DNA of 13,520 bases, taken from contig JAUWBW010000021.1 of the NCBI GenBank assembly GCA_030609665.1, forward strand, positions 1-13,520, in the 5' to 3' direction. The translations under genes and the position numbers were made by a program. Below are positions 1-5,875 of this stretch, one piece after another. The notes under the pieces are model-generated. The model worked only from the letters and a program-made list of their open reading frames with translations, was not told where the DNA came from and did no database searches. Source of the DNA: Methanosarcinaceae archaeon (GTDB lineage Archaea; Halobacteriota; Methanosarcinia; Methanosarcinales; Methanosarcinaceae). The number at the start of each line of letters is the position of its first letter. The stretch's first letter is position 1.

Positions 1-1215
1 TGAATTGAATATCTTCTGTGCAGTCGGTTTAGCACCCATTCCGGTAGTTTCGATCCAGAACAGTGCAAAGATAATACCACCAACAATTAGCATGAATGCA
101 TCAGCAAAAACGTGCAACCCGATCTGCCATGTCGCCGGAACAGGTGCACCATAACCTGTAAATGTATCCCTTACAAGCGATGGGATCCAATCATACGGAC
201 TGTTGATAGGGGCAATATAATACATAATCCCATTAATTGGACTTGAACCACTATACTCGCCAAGGAATGTGATACCACGTCCATATAAAAGCATACCAAT
301 CATCTGAAGGTTTGCCTGCAATGCCCTGACAAGGATCATTGGAAGAACGGATGCATAGATCAACTTCACAGGGAAACGTCCTCTTGCACCCCTGACAGCA
401 CTGTGTGCCAGTGGGATCTCGATCCTTGTACTTTCAACAAATACAACCATAAGGAATATCATAACTGTACTCACAAGTGCCAATATTCCGCCCTTGATAA
501 GCATAAACATCAGTCCATCGCCGGTAAACAGGTAATCTGCACCAACATTCTGGACAATGTATATCCATTTGGGAATAAGTCCTATTGCCAACCCTTCTGA
601 ATCCAGTTTCCAGTTGAATATACCGGTAATTATCTGCTGGGATACACCTGCAACAATGAACAGTCCAACACCTGAACCGATACCCCATTTGGAGATGATC
701 TCATCCATAAAAAGGATCATTACACCACCAATGCATATCTGAAGGAAAATGATAAACGTAACAACACCAAGGCTAACACCAAGTACTGATGCAACACCTG
801 CGTCAGGCATTATATAACCGCCCATTATCTGTGGCAATGTCTCAAGCACGATCATCACAAATACCATGAACTTTTGGGCACCCTGGAAAAACGCCTGATC
901 AGCCGGATCCGACATATTAAGTTTGATCACATCTGCACCCACAAGCAGTTGCAAAACAATTGATGCCGTGACGATCGGACCTATACCAAGCAGCATCATT
1001 GAACCTGATGCTCCGGCAAAGAATGCCCGATACGACTCAAAAAGATCTATTGAATCCTTGGAAAGACCAAATAACGGAATATTTGCAAGAGCAAAATAAA
1101 GTATCAGTATTCCAAGAGTCCACCACAACTTACTTTTAAAGTGCACATGCCCTTCCGGGCCTGCAACTGCAGGTAACCGATTAAATATCGGCTCTAAACT
1201 ATCCCTCAAACTCAT
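1..1215 (-). CDS. secY: Preprotein translocase subunit SecY (Sec61 alpha), C-terminus cut off by the window
   Basis: Central pore subunit of the SecYEbeta channel in the cytoplasmic membrane, which moves unfolded proteins across or into the membrane. The frame is open from the ATG at 1215 to base 1 (405 codons, no stop). Likely membrane segments lie near residues 28-48, 72-92, 112-135, 145-170, 178-198, 240-262, 284-312 and 365-392. Recognisable signatures are GIGPIVTASIVLQLL (77-91), the MDEIISKWGIGSG stretch (170-182), and the basic cytosolic loop ESTRIEIPLAHSAVRG (261-276), the 6/7 loop that contacts the ribosome and SRP receptor. The sequence breaks off after FWIETTGM (386-393), so the last two of the usual ten helices are outside the window. 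A GGTGA Shine-Dalgarno lies at 1220-1224, five bases before the ATG. A 285-base gap separates it from rpl15, so it may have its own promoter, although it follows the ribosomal genes in the order usual for Euryarchaeota. Confidence 0.97.
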   Translation of the reverse strand, partial: MSLRDSLEPIFNRLPAVAGPEGHVHFKSKLWWTLGILILYFALANIPLFGLSKDSIDLFESYRAFFAGASGSMMLLGIGPIVTASIVLQLLVGADVIKLNMSDPADQAFFQGAQKFMVFVMIVLETLPQIMGGYIMPDAGVASVLGVSLGVVTFIIFLQICIGGVMILFMDEIISKWGIGSGVGLFIVAGVSQQIITGIFNWKLDSEGLAIGLIPKWIYIVQNVGADYLFTGDGLMFMLIKGGILALVSTVMIFLMVVFVESTRIEIPLAHSAVRGARGRFPVKLIYASVLPMILVRALQANLQMIGMLLYGRGITFLGEYSGSSPINGIMYYIAPINSPYDWIPSLVRDTFTGYGAPVPATWQIGLHVFADAFMLIVGGIIFALFWIETTGMGAKPTAQKIFNS

Positions 1216-1219
1216 TAAT

Positions 1220-1224
1220 TCACC
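1220..1224 (-). promoter_or_regulatory. Shine-Dalgarno of secY
   Basis: GGTGA on the minus strand, five bases before the ATG at 1215. It matches the archaeal 16S rRNA 3' end (anti-SD core AUCACCUCC) and fixes the secY start. Confidence 0.75.
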
Positions 1225-1264
1225 CTTTTATATGGAAAATATCAACAAATGAGTAATCCAGACC

Positions 1265-1280
1265 AACTGATATATCAGTT
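1265..1280. repeat. 16-bp perfect palindrome in the secY leader
   Basis: AACTGATATATCAGTT equals its own reverse complement. It lies 49 bases before the secY ATG. As RNA it could fold as a 6-bp stem (AACUGA/UCAGUU) with a UAUA loop. As DNA it is a candidate binding site for a dimeric regulator. The symmetry is seen directly; the function is inferred. Confidence 0.6.
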
Positions 1281-1315
1281 CCGAATTTCCTTCATCCTCA
1301 CTTTTGATATTAGAT

Positions 1316-1336
1316 GTTTATAATAATATTTATAAC
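1316..1336 (-). promoter_or_regulatory. Possible TATA/BRE region of a secY promoter
   Basis: The minus strand reads GTTATAAATATTATTATAAAC, which contains TTATAAATA, similar to the archaeal TATA box. If used, transcription would begin around 1300-1305, giving secY a leader of roughly 90 bases that includes the 16-bp palindrome. The whole interval is AT-rich, so TATA-like words are expected by chance, and a second candidate lies in the linker at 1386-1406. Confidence 0.3.
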
Positions 1337-1349
1337 AATATTGTATAAA

Positions 1350-1382
1350 CGAGAAAATGCTCACTTCGTTCGCATTAACTCG
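1350..1382 (-). repeat. Hairpin unit A of a tandem pair upstream of secY
   Basis: A 33-base dyad. Paired elements from outside in, on the minus strand: CGAG/CTCG, a TT/TT internal loop, AATGC/GCATT, a GA/GA tandem G-A step, AC/GT, and a GAA triloop. The companion unit starts exactly 60 bases away at 1410-1442, with the same architecture and compensatory changes. Function unknown; it could be an RNA 3' processing or termination element, or a dispersed genomic repeat. Confidence 0.75.
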
Positions 1383-1385
1383 CAC

Positions 1386-1406
1386 TATATATTTATAAAA
1401 TATATA
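1386..1406. repeat. AT-rich perfect inverted repeat between the two hairpin units
   Basis: Arms TATATATTT (1386-1394) and AAATATATA (1398-1406) are exact reverse complements around a 3-base centre. It fills most of the 27-base linker between the units and contains TTTATAAA-like sequence that could act as a TATA element. AT-only inverted repeats arise easily by chance in AT-rich DNA, so function is uncertain. Confidence 0.5.
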
Positions 1407-1409
1407 CTA

Positions 1410-1442
1410 CGAGAAAATTCTCCCTCCGGTCGAATTAACTCG
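1410..1442 (-). repeat. Hairpin unit B of a tandem pair upstream of secY
   Basis: Same 33-base design as the unit at 1350-1382. On the minus strand the paired elements are CGAG/CTCG, TT/TT, AATTC/GAATT, GA/GA, CC/GG and a GGA triloop. Relative to its partner, one G-C pair becomes T-A and one A-T pair becomes C-G. The only other difference is the middle base of the triloop. This is the unit nearer the rpl15 stop. Confidence 0.75.
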
Positions 1443-1473
1443 ATGTAGACAATTTTACAAATTATATACAATG

Positions 1474-1480
1474 AAAAAAA
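1474..1480 (-). terminator. T-run terminator candidate after rpl15
   Basis: Seven consecutive T residues on the minus strand begin 20 bases after the rpl15 stop codon. Archaeal RNA polymerase terminates intrinsically on short T-runs in the non-template strand, with no hairpin needed. It sits where the ribosomal-protein transcript would be expected to end or be reduced before secY. Confidence 0.45.
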
Positions 1481-1500
1481 GTAATGCCAGTTTAGTGACA

Positions 1501-1935
1501 CTACTTTTCTATTTCAACACATGATCCGCCGGCACCTTCGATCTTATCGCGTGCAGATGCGGAAAATTCACTGGCTGCAATAGCAAGGTTCTTTGTAACC
1601 CGCCCGGTTCCGAGTACCTTCTCGATATCCAGATCCTCAAGATTTATGCTATATACACCATCCTCTAACTTTGCAAATCCCTCATCAACGAGTTGTTCTG
1701 CAAGTTCATCGAGCTCACCGACGTTTACAACTGAAGCATCGTGAAGCATCTTAAGAGGTCGCTTGAACCCATGTTTACCATAGGCATATCCAAGCTGCAT
1801 AGCCCGAACATTGTGGTGTTTACACCCACCTGCTCTGCCACGACCGCCACGATTTCCTGCACCACGTCGGTTCTTTGTAGTACCGCCGCCACAGGTACGT
1901 GATCCTCTAAACTTTTTGGTTTTGGTCTTGCTCAT
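1501..1935 (-). CDS. rpl15: Large-subunit ribosomal protein L15 (uL15)
   Basis: Structural protein of the 50S subunit that binds 23S rRNA through a glycine- and basic-rich N-terminal tail. That tail is visible in residues 1-45, with SRTCGGGTTKNRRGAGNRGG at 12-31 and further GR repeats. The C-terminal globular part carries the NVGELDELAEQLV and GRVTKNLAI stretches typical of the family. At 144 aa it is of usual archaeal length. It is the last ribosomal gene of the cluster, ten bases after rpl30 and followed by a 285-base gap. Confidence 0.97.
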   Translation of the reverse strand: MSKTKTKKFRGSRTCGGGTTKNRRGAGNRGGRGRAGGCKHHNVRAMQLGYAYGKHGFKRPLKMLHDASVVNVGELDELAEQLVDEGFAKLEDGVYSINLEDLDIEKVLGTGRVTKNLAIAASEFSASARDKIEGAGGSCVEIEK

Positions 1936-1945
1936 AATATAACAC

Positions 1946-2407
1946 CTACCTCATCTTGTTCAACAGTACTTTAATATCGTCACCGTGGTTACCCAATACG
2001 CCACCCTGTTGTGTAGTTCTCTTCATACCTGCATGTCCCTTTCGTGGAGGGTGAAGTCTGAGAACGGGTTTGAGTTTTGGAACATCCTTGAGTGTCGCAT
2101 TGCCCTCAGACACTGCCTCTGCAAATGCATCAATTGAACCAAAACCTGTGTTATCAGTAATGTACGAATCTGTAAGACGTGCACCACCTTCAAGCATACC
2201 ACGGTTCTTGAGCATCTGTGAAAGAGTATCTGTATCAATGGTACCATACGCAACGTAATCCTTCACCTTCTGGATCATACCCGTATTGTGTGGATTATCG
2301 CCTAATATCACGCAATGGTTGATCTTGTGCAGACGAAGCATCTTCAAAGTATCCTCGATCGAGCCACGTACATTTACCGGACCGCGCATTCTGATCACTG
2401 CGTACAT
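1946..2407 (-). CDS. rpl30: Large-subunit ribosomal protein L30 (uL30)
   Basis: 50S protein of the long archaeal/eukaryotic L30/L7e type (153 aa, against about 60 in bacteria). I start it at the ATG at 2407, giving MYAVIRMRGPVNV, because this N-terminus is typical of the family. A GGAGG Shine-Dalgarno at 2414-2418 lies six bases upstream. An in-frame start at 2434 would add nine residues lying within the end of rps5 and is unlikely. The conserved C-terminal stretch LRLHPPRKGHAGMKR (near 117-131) is present. The start codon follows the rps5 stop after one base, suggesting translational coupling. Confidence 0.96.
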   Translation of the reverse strand: MYAVIRMRGPVNVRGSIEDTLKMLRLHKINHCVILGDNPHNTGMIQKVKDYVAYGTIDTDTLSQMLKNRGMLEGGARLTDSYITDNTGFGSIDAFAEAVSEGNATLKDVPKLKPVLRLHPPRKGHAGMKRTTQQGGVLGNHGDDIKVLLNKMR

Positions 2408-2408
2408 C

Positions 2409-3044
2409 TTATGCCTCCGCTTCCTTGTAATCAACAGGGAGCCTGACAGTATCGATACTCATCAGTGCGTTGAATGTCGCTTTTGCAAAATTGAGAGTTG
2501 TTCTGGTTGTACCCTCAGTTCTGGTCCACACATCCTTGATGCCTGCCTTTTCAAGCACCTTTCGTGCTGTGTCTCCTGCTGCAAGTCCAAGACCACGAGG
2601 TGCAGACTTCAGCTCAACAGTAACACTGCCTGCCTTACCGCTTACCTCATAAGGAACTGTGTGCGCAAGTCCGCATCCACATTCCCATGAACCGCATCCG
2701 CGCTTTACATAAATAACGTTGATCTTTGCATTATCAATAGCTTTCCTGATCGCAGGTCCGACCTGTACATCCTTTGCCTGGCCAAGTCCTACAAAACCAT
2801 CGCCGTTACCGACAATGACAGTTGCCCTGAACTTAACACGACGACCGGAGTCAGTCATTCTTTGAACCATGTTGATATCGAGAACCTCATCTTCGAGTTC
2901 CGGTAACAACATATCTACGATCTGTGCTTCCCTGACCGGAAGACCGGAATCAATGGCCTCAGCCATTGAAGTGATCTGCCCTTCAGCCACAAGTTTTCCA
3001 AGACTTGTCTTTGGGATCCATTCCTCATTATATTCGTATGCCAT
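2409..3044 (-). CDS. rps5: Small-subunit ribosomal protein S5 (uS5)
   Basis: 30S protein involved in mRNA entry and decoding accuracy; orthologue of eukaryotic RPS2. The S5 double-stranded-RNA-binding region is clear (VGNGDGFVGLGQAKDVQVGPA, 78-98). The archaeal-type C-terminal part includes SAPRGLGLAAGDTARKVLEKAGI (147-169) and the NFAKATFNAL stretch (185-194). The loop RGCGSWECGCG (115-125) carries three clustered cysteines. Length is 211 aa. The start at 3044 has an AGGTGAT Shine-Dalgarno and follows rpl18 after eight bases. Confidence 0.97.
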   Translation of the reverse strand: MAYEYNEEWIPKTSLGKLVAEGQITSMAEAIDSGLPVREAQIVDMLLPELEDEVLDINMVQRMTDSGRRVKFRATVIVGNGDGFVGLGQAKDVQVGPAIRKAIDNAKINVIYVKRGCGSWECGCGLAHTVPYEVSGKAGSVTVELKSAPRGLGLAAGDTARKVLEKAGIKDVWTRTEGTTRTTLNFAKATFNALMSIDTVRLPVDYKEAEA

Positions 3045-3052
3045 ATAATCAC

Positions 3053-3574
3053 CTAATTAAATTCGGAAAGGATTTTTTCCTTAGCAGCTTCAAACTGCTC
3101 AGGCAGATTTGATCCCTCCACATACTCTGCAACATGCTCTCCTCTGACACGCTCATCAGATGGGAACACGGAAGAATCGTGGGGAACATCCATTCCTGCA
3201 TCAACAATTCCCTTCAACACCGCATAAATGCGGGATCCGGGCGATGATGCCGATAGTCCAATATCCAGTACACCACTTTCATAACCATTCTTAAGCGTCT
3301 TCAAGCCAAACAACAATCCGGTAAGATATGCAGCTGTAGTGTTCCCTGTGGAACCTTCATATCCATACTTTTTGAGTTCGGTCGAGATCGCAGATGAAAG
3401 TGTAATATCGCCTTCGGGTTTTGGCGCTACTAACTGGACCTGCATGTGTTTTGCACTCTTCCTGACAACGACACGGTCTTCCTTTGACAGAAGCAACTTG
3501 AGTCGCTGATGATAATTAGTGCGGCCTTCCCTTCGTCGCCTGAATGCGACTTTATATCGGGGTCCTGTTGCCAT
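3053..3574 (-). CDS. rpl18: Large-subunit ribosomal protein L18 (uL18)
   Basis: 50S protein that binds 5S rRNA together with L5 in the central protuberance. It begins MATGPRYKVAFRRRREGRTNYHQRLKLL, the standard archaeal L18/eukaryotic L5 N-terminus. Later landmarks are the GSTGNTTAAYLTGLLFG stretch (75-91), DIGLSASSPGSRIYAVLKGIVDAG and the VPHDSSVFPSDERVRGEHVAEY region. At 173 aa it is full length. A GGAGGAT Shine-Dalgarno lies just upstream, in the 63-base spacer after rpl19e, the largest gap between ribosomal genes here. Confidence 0.97.
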   Translation of the reverse strand: MATGPRYKVAFRRRREGRTNYHQRLKLLLSKEDRVVVRKSAKHMQVQLVAPKPEGDITLSSAISTELKKYGYEGSTGNTTAAYLTGLLFGLKTLKNGYESGVLDIGLSASSPGSRIYAVLKGIVDAGMDVPHDSSVFPSDERVRGEHVAEYVEGSNLPEQFEAAKEKILSEFN

Positions 3575-3637
3575 AATTAAATCCTCCAGCTAAGTTTAAC
3601 TTCAACTTTAACAAAAAATTTATCAGTTCTCATAAAC
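3575..3637 (-). other. 63-base spacer between rpl19e and rpl18 with a T6 run
   Basis: All other spacers between ribosomal genes are 15 bases or less. This one carries six T residues on the minus strand (3613-3618), about 20 bases after the rpl19e stop, then an AAGTT-rich stretch and the GGAGGAT ribosome binding site of rpl18. It could be a partial terminator, an mRNA processing site or a remnant spacer. The sequence alone does not decide between these. Confidence 0.4.
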
Positions 3638-4096
3638 CTATTCCTCACTTTTGATAAGTTTATCAGACTTCAAATGTGCATTAAGGTGCGCAACTGAGCG
3701 GTATTCTCCACCCTTTGCTTTGCGGTAGATCTTGCAATACGTCGATTTATCAAGTGAACCGTCCGCACGCAACTCCTTAAGCCTTCTTCGAAGAGCCCTG
3801 ATCTTCTTCATCCACTGCTCCTTACTTGGATTTCTTGCACCTTTTGTACCTTTACGAGAACCATGTCCTTTGCGGTGACCGTATTTGCGCTTTTCGTCAC
3901 GTGCTCTTGCACGCCCTCTGCTTACACCTTTCACAGGCTCTGCTTTTACAACGCCGGTTGCAACAAGTCCACGAATATCTTCTCTTGTGATAGCTACTGC
4001 AATCTCTTCGGAAGCATCGGGATCAAGCCACACCTTATGGACACCACAGCCTAAAACCTTTGAAGCAATACGTTTCTGGTTTGACAGATCAGTCAT
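3638..4096 (-). CDS. rpl19e: Large-subunit ribosomal protein L19e (eL19)
   Basis: Archaeal/eukaryotic-specific 50S protein made largely of long basic helices. The N-terminus MTDLSNQKRIASKVLGCGVHKVWLDP is characteristic, and the highly basic region RGRARARDEKRKYGHRKGHGSRKG follows. I choose the ATG at 4096 (152 aa). A GAGGTGA Shine-Dalgarno ends five bases before it, while the GTG at 4105 lies inside that Shine-Dalgarno. The start comes one base after the rpl32e stop. Confidence 0.96.
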   Translation of the reverse strand: MTDLSNQKRIASKVLGCGVHKVWLDPDASEEIAVAITREDIRGLVATGVVKAEPVKGVSRGRARARDEKRKYGHRKGHGSRKGTKGARNPSKEQWMKKIRALRRRLKELRADGSLDKSTYCKIYRKAKGGEYRSVAHLNAHLKSDKLIKSEE

Positions 4097-4097
4097 A

Positions 4098-4763
4098 TTA
4101 CTCACCTCTTGTTGGATTTAGCACTTTAATGCCAAGTTCTGCTGCCTTCTCTTCGATTACAGCTTTCTTCTTTGCACCAACAGTTCTCGCGATCCTGATA
4201 GCTTCAATTGTTGCATCGATTGCATCAATATCACCCACATTTCTCACAAGAACATCAGCATATCCTGATGGATGAAGTCCTTTTACTGCAACAGGACTGC
4301 CATATCCAGCCTGTGCAAGCGCGCCTTTTGCCTTAATATGCTTGCGCTGTTTGCCCTGCAGACCTCTTGGACGTCTCCAGTTTGAATCAAGCCTCTTATA
4401 CTTGTGTGCATCAGTCCTATTGAAATGAGGTTTCTTGGCTTTGAGAACCTTTCTAACCTTAAACAAGCGCTTAGACTCATCATCCATTGCAAGTTCACCG
4501 ACTTCAACAGCCTTTGTGGCTTTTGGTGCGGCTGGTTTCTCTGCTGATTCCTCAGGTTCTTCCACTGTTTCGGATGAAAGTTCCAAAACTCCTGCTTTGA
4601 TCTTATTAGCAAGTGCTTCACCAACACCCTCAATGGCTGTCAGGTCTTCGATCGATGCATTTGCCAGTTCATCAACAGACTTGAATCCCGCATCTGCAAG
4701 TGCTCTGGCTTTTGCTTCGCCCAAACCTTTGATGTTAGTAAATTCCTTAATAGTATCTTCCAT
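4098..4763 (-). CDS. rpl32e: Large-subunit ribosomal protein L32e (eL32) with N-terminal helix-hairpin-helix domain
   Basis: Archaeal/eukaryotic 50S protein. The L32e core starts near residue 100 (LFKVRKVLKAKKPHFNRTDAHKYKRLDSNWRRPRG) and runs to the C-terminus. Ahead of it lies an extension. Residues 1-60 have two hairpin motifs, IKGLGEAKARALADAG (11-26) and IEGVGEALANKIKAG (44-58), typical of a helix-hairpin-helix nucleic-acid-binding fold. Residues 62-90 form an acidic, Ala/Pro-rich linker. Such extensions are known in some euryarchaeal L32e proteins. I start at the ATG at 4763 (221 aa): an AGGTGAT Shine-Dalgarno lies four bases upstream and overlaps the alternative ATG at 4769 and GTG at 4772. 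It follows rpl6 after nine bases. Confidence 0.95.
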   Translation of the reverse strand: MEDTIKEFTNIKGLGEAKARALADAGFKSVDELANASIEDLTAIEGVGEALANKIKAGVLELSSETVEEPEESAEKPAAPKATKAVEVGELAMDDESKRLFKVRKVLKAKKPHFNRTDAHKYKRLDSNWRRPRGLQGKQRKHIKAKGALAQAGYGSPVAVKGLHPSGYADVLVRNVGDIDAIDATIEAIRIARTVGAKKKAVIEEKAAELGIKVLNPTRGE

Positions 4764-4772
4764 TAACATCAC

Positions 4773-5306
4773 CTACACAATCTTCTCCACAATATATATC
4801 CCATCCTGGAACACACGCGGATCGAATCTTTTGATCTTGGTCTTCTGCTCAATATTTGCTGCTGTCTGACCAACATCTTCCTTATTGATACCGGTAACGA
4901 TTACCTCATCAGCACTCGTCTTAATTTTTGTCTCACCAAGGATCTTTGCAACCCGAGGGCTTTTTTCACCAAGGAAATTACCGATCACAAGTTTTTTACC
5001 TTCAACCTTGATCTGCATAGGAAAGTGAGAATAAACCACTTTCATACGATACTCAAAACCATCTGAAACACCCTTCATCATGTTATTGATATGTGATGCA
5101 AGTGTTCCAGCCATCGCTTTTTGCTTCTTTCTGGATGAATCTGCGTCCACAGTCACTTCTGAATCAGTCACTTCTATAGTGATGCCAGGGAACCAGATGA
5201 ATCTCTGGTTATTTCCCTTTTCGCCTGATGCAGAAAAGACATTACCCTCATACGTGACATTCACGCCATCAGGAATTGGAACTGTTTTCTTTAGTTCTTT
5301 TGCCAT
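4773..5306 (-). CDS. rpl6: Large-subunit ribosomal protein L6 (uL6)
   Basis: 50S protein near the factor-binding site, made of two related alpha/beta domains. It begins MAKELKKTVPIPDGVNVTYEGN and contains the archaeal/eukaryotic L9-like stretch SHINNMMKGVSDGFEYRMKVVYSHFPMQ and NFLGEKSPRVAKILGETKIK. The end, KIKRFDPRVFQDGIYIVEK, is typical of the family. Length 177 aa. A GGAGGAA Shine-Dalgarno precedes the ATG, 12 bases after rps8. Confidence 0.97.
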   Translation of the reverse strand: MAKELKKTVPIPDGVNVTYEGNVFSASGEKGNNQRFIWFPGITIEVTDSEVTVDADSSRKKQKAMAGTLASHINNMMKGVSDGFEYRMKVVYSHFPMQIKVEGKKLVIGNFLGEKSPRVAKILGETKIKTSADEVIVTGINKEDVGQTAANIEQKTKIKRFDPRVFQDGIYIVEKIV

Positions 5307-5318
5307 AACATTCCTCCA

Positions 5319-5711
5319 TCAGTACACATATACAAGCAACTGTCCACCGATATTATTCTCACGAGCTTGCTGTTGAGACATAACACCTTTGGATGTTGTA
5401 AGAATTAATGCACCAAAGTTCTTTGCAGGTAAAAACTGCTTTTCCCATTTCTCGAAATCTGCAGCACCTACAGAATAGCGTGGCTTGATAGCTCCACACT
5501 TATTAATTCTGCCAACCAGCTCTACTTCATACATTCCTGCTTTACCGTCATCTACAAACTCAAACTCGCCGACGTATCCGCGGCCTTTCATGACACTCAG
5601 GACATTGCCTATCAGTTTTGATGCGGGTTTGACCGTGCAGGATGACTTACCTACAGCCTCAGCATTCTTAATTGTTGACAATGCGTCAGCAAGAGGATCT
5701 AATAGTACCAT
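5319..5711 (-). CDS. rps8: Small-subunit ribosomal protein S8 (uS8)
   Basis: Primary 16S rRNA-binding protein of the 30S platform (orthologue of eukaryotic RPS15A). The protein starts MVLLDPLADALSTIKNAE, the usual archaeal N-terminus, and ends TSKGVMSQQQARENNIGGQLLVYVY, where the S8 signature lies. I use the second of two in-frame ATGs (5711, 130 aa). The GAGGTGA Shine-Dalgarno directly abuts the first ATG (5717), leaving it no spacing, while it sits six bases from the second. Located 11 bases after rps14. Confidence 0.96.
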   Translation of the reverse strand: MVLLDPLADALSTIKNAEAVGKSSCTVKPASKLIGNVLSVMKGRGYVGEFEFVDDGKAGMYEVELVGRINKCGAIKPRYSVGAADFEKWEKQFLPAKNFGALILTTSKGVMSQQQARENNIGGQLLVYVY

Positions 5712-5722
5712 ATTCATTCACC

Positions 5723-5875
5723 TCACGTATATTTCTCAAATCCCATCTCATGGGCCATTTCCCTGAAACAATGCCTGCACAGGTATATCCCGTATTTGCG
5801 TACAAGACCCTGCTTTCTGCCACATCGTTTACATTCGTTTGCACCACGTCCAAAACTCTTAGTGGTTTGAACCAT
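5723..5875 (-). CDS. rps14: Small-subunit ribosomal protein S14, zinc-binding type (uS14)
   Basis: A 50-codon gene that is easy to miss. It encodes the short zinc-ribbon form of S14 (orthologue of eukaryotic RPS29) in the 30S head. The translation starts MVQTTKSFGRGANECKRCG and continues through CRHCFREMAHEMGF to a TGA stop. The zinc ligands are C15, C18, C33 and C36 in a CxxC-x14-CxxC arrangement, all intact. Its ATG shares one base with the rpl5 stop (TAATG), implying reinitiation by ribosomes finishing rpl5. Confidence 0.95.
   Translation of the reverse strand: MVQTTKSFGRGANECKRCGRKQGLVRKYGIYLCRHCFREMAHEMGFEKYT

Larger units (their letters stand above)
1216..1500 (-). other. Non-coding interval between rpl15 and secY
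   Basis: This is the only long non-coding stretch inside the cluster, and it is very AT-rich. Read in the direction of transcription it holds, in order: a T-run soon after the rpl15 stop, hairpin unit B, an AT-rich perfect inverted repeat, hairpin unit A, a short ACAATATTGT palindrome (1335-1344), TATA-like sequence (1316-1336), a 16-bp palindrome (1265-1280) and the secY ribosome binding site. I see no credible gene in it. The parts are listed separately. Confidence 0.8.

Noticed and set aside
403..742. Short open frames on both strands in the left part of the window
   Set aside because: They lie out of frame within the continuous minus-strand secY frame (1-1215).
1275..1295. Tiny minus-strand frame MKEIRN in the secY leader, considered as an upstream regulatory ORF
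   Set aside because: Six codons with only a weak GTGAGG-like element upstream; too short to separate from chance.
1350..1442. CRISPR array or tRNA gene as explanation for the paired repeats upstream of secY
   Set aside because: There are only two units, each internally palindromic with compensatory differences; the linker is AT-only and palindromic, unlike a CRISPR spacer; no cloverleaf or T-arm signature is present.
4435..4869. 144-codon plus-strand open frame opposite rpl32e and rpl6
   Set aside because: Its Ser/Ala-rich composition mirrors the Glu/Ala-rich linker of L32e on the minus strand, and there is no plausible ribosome binding site or homology.
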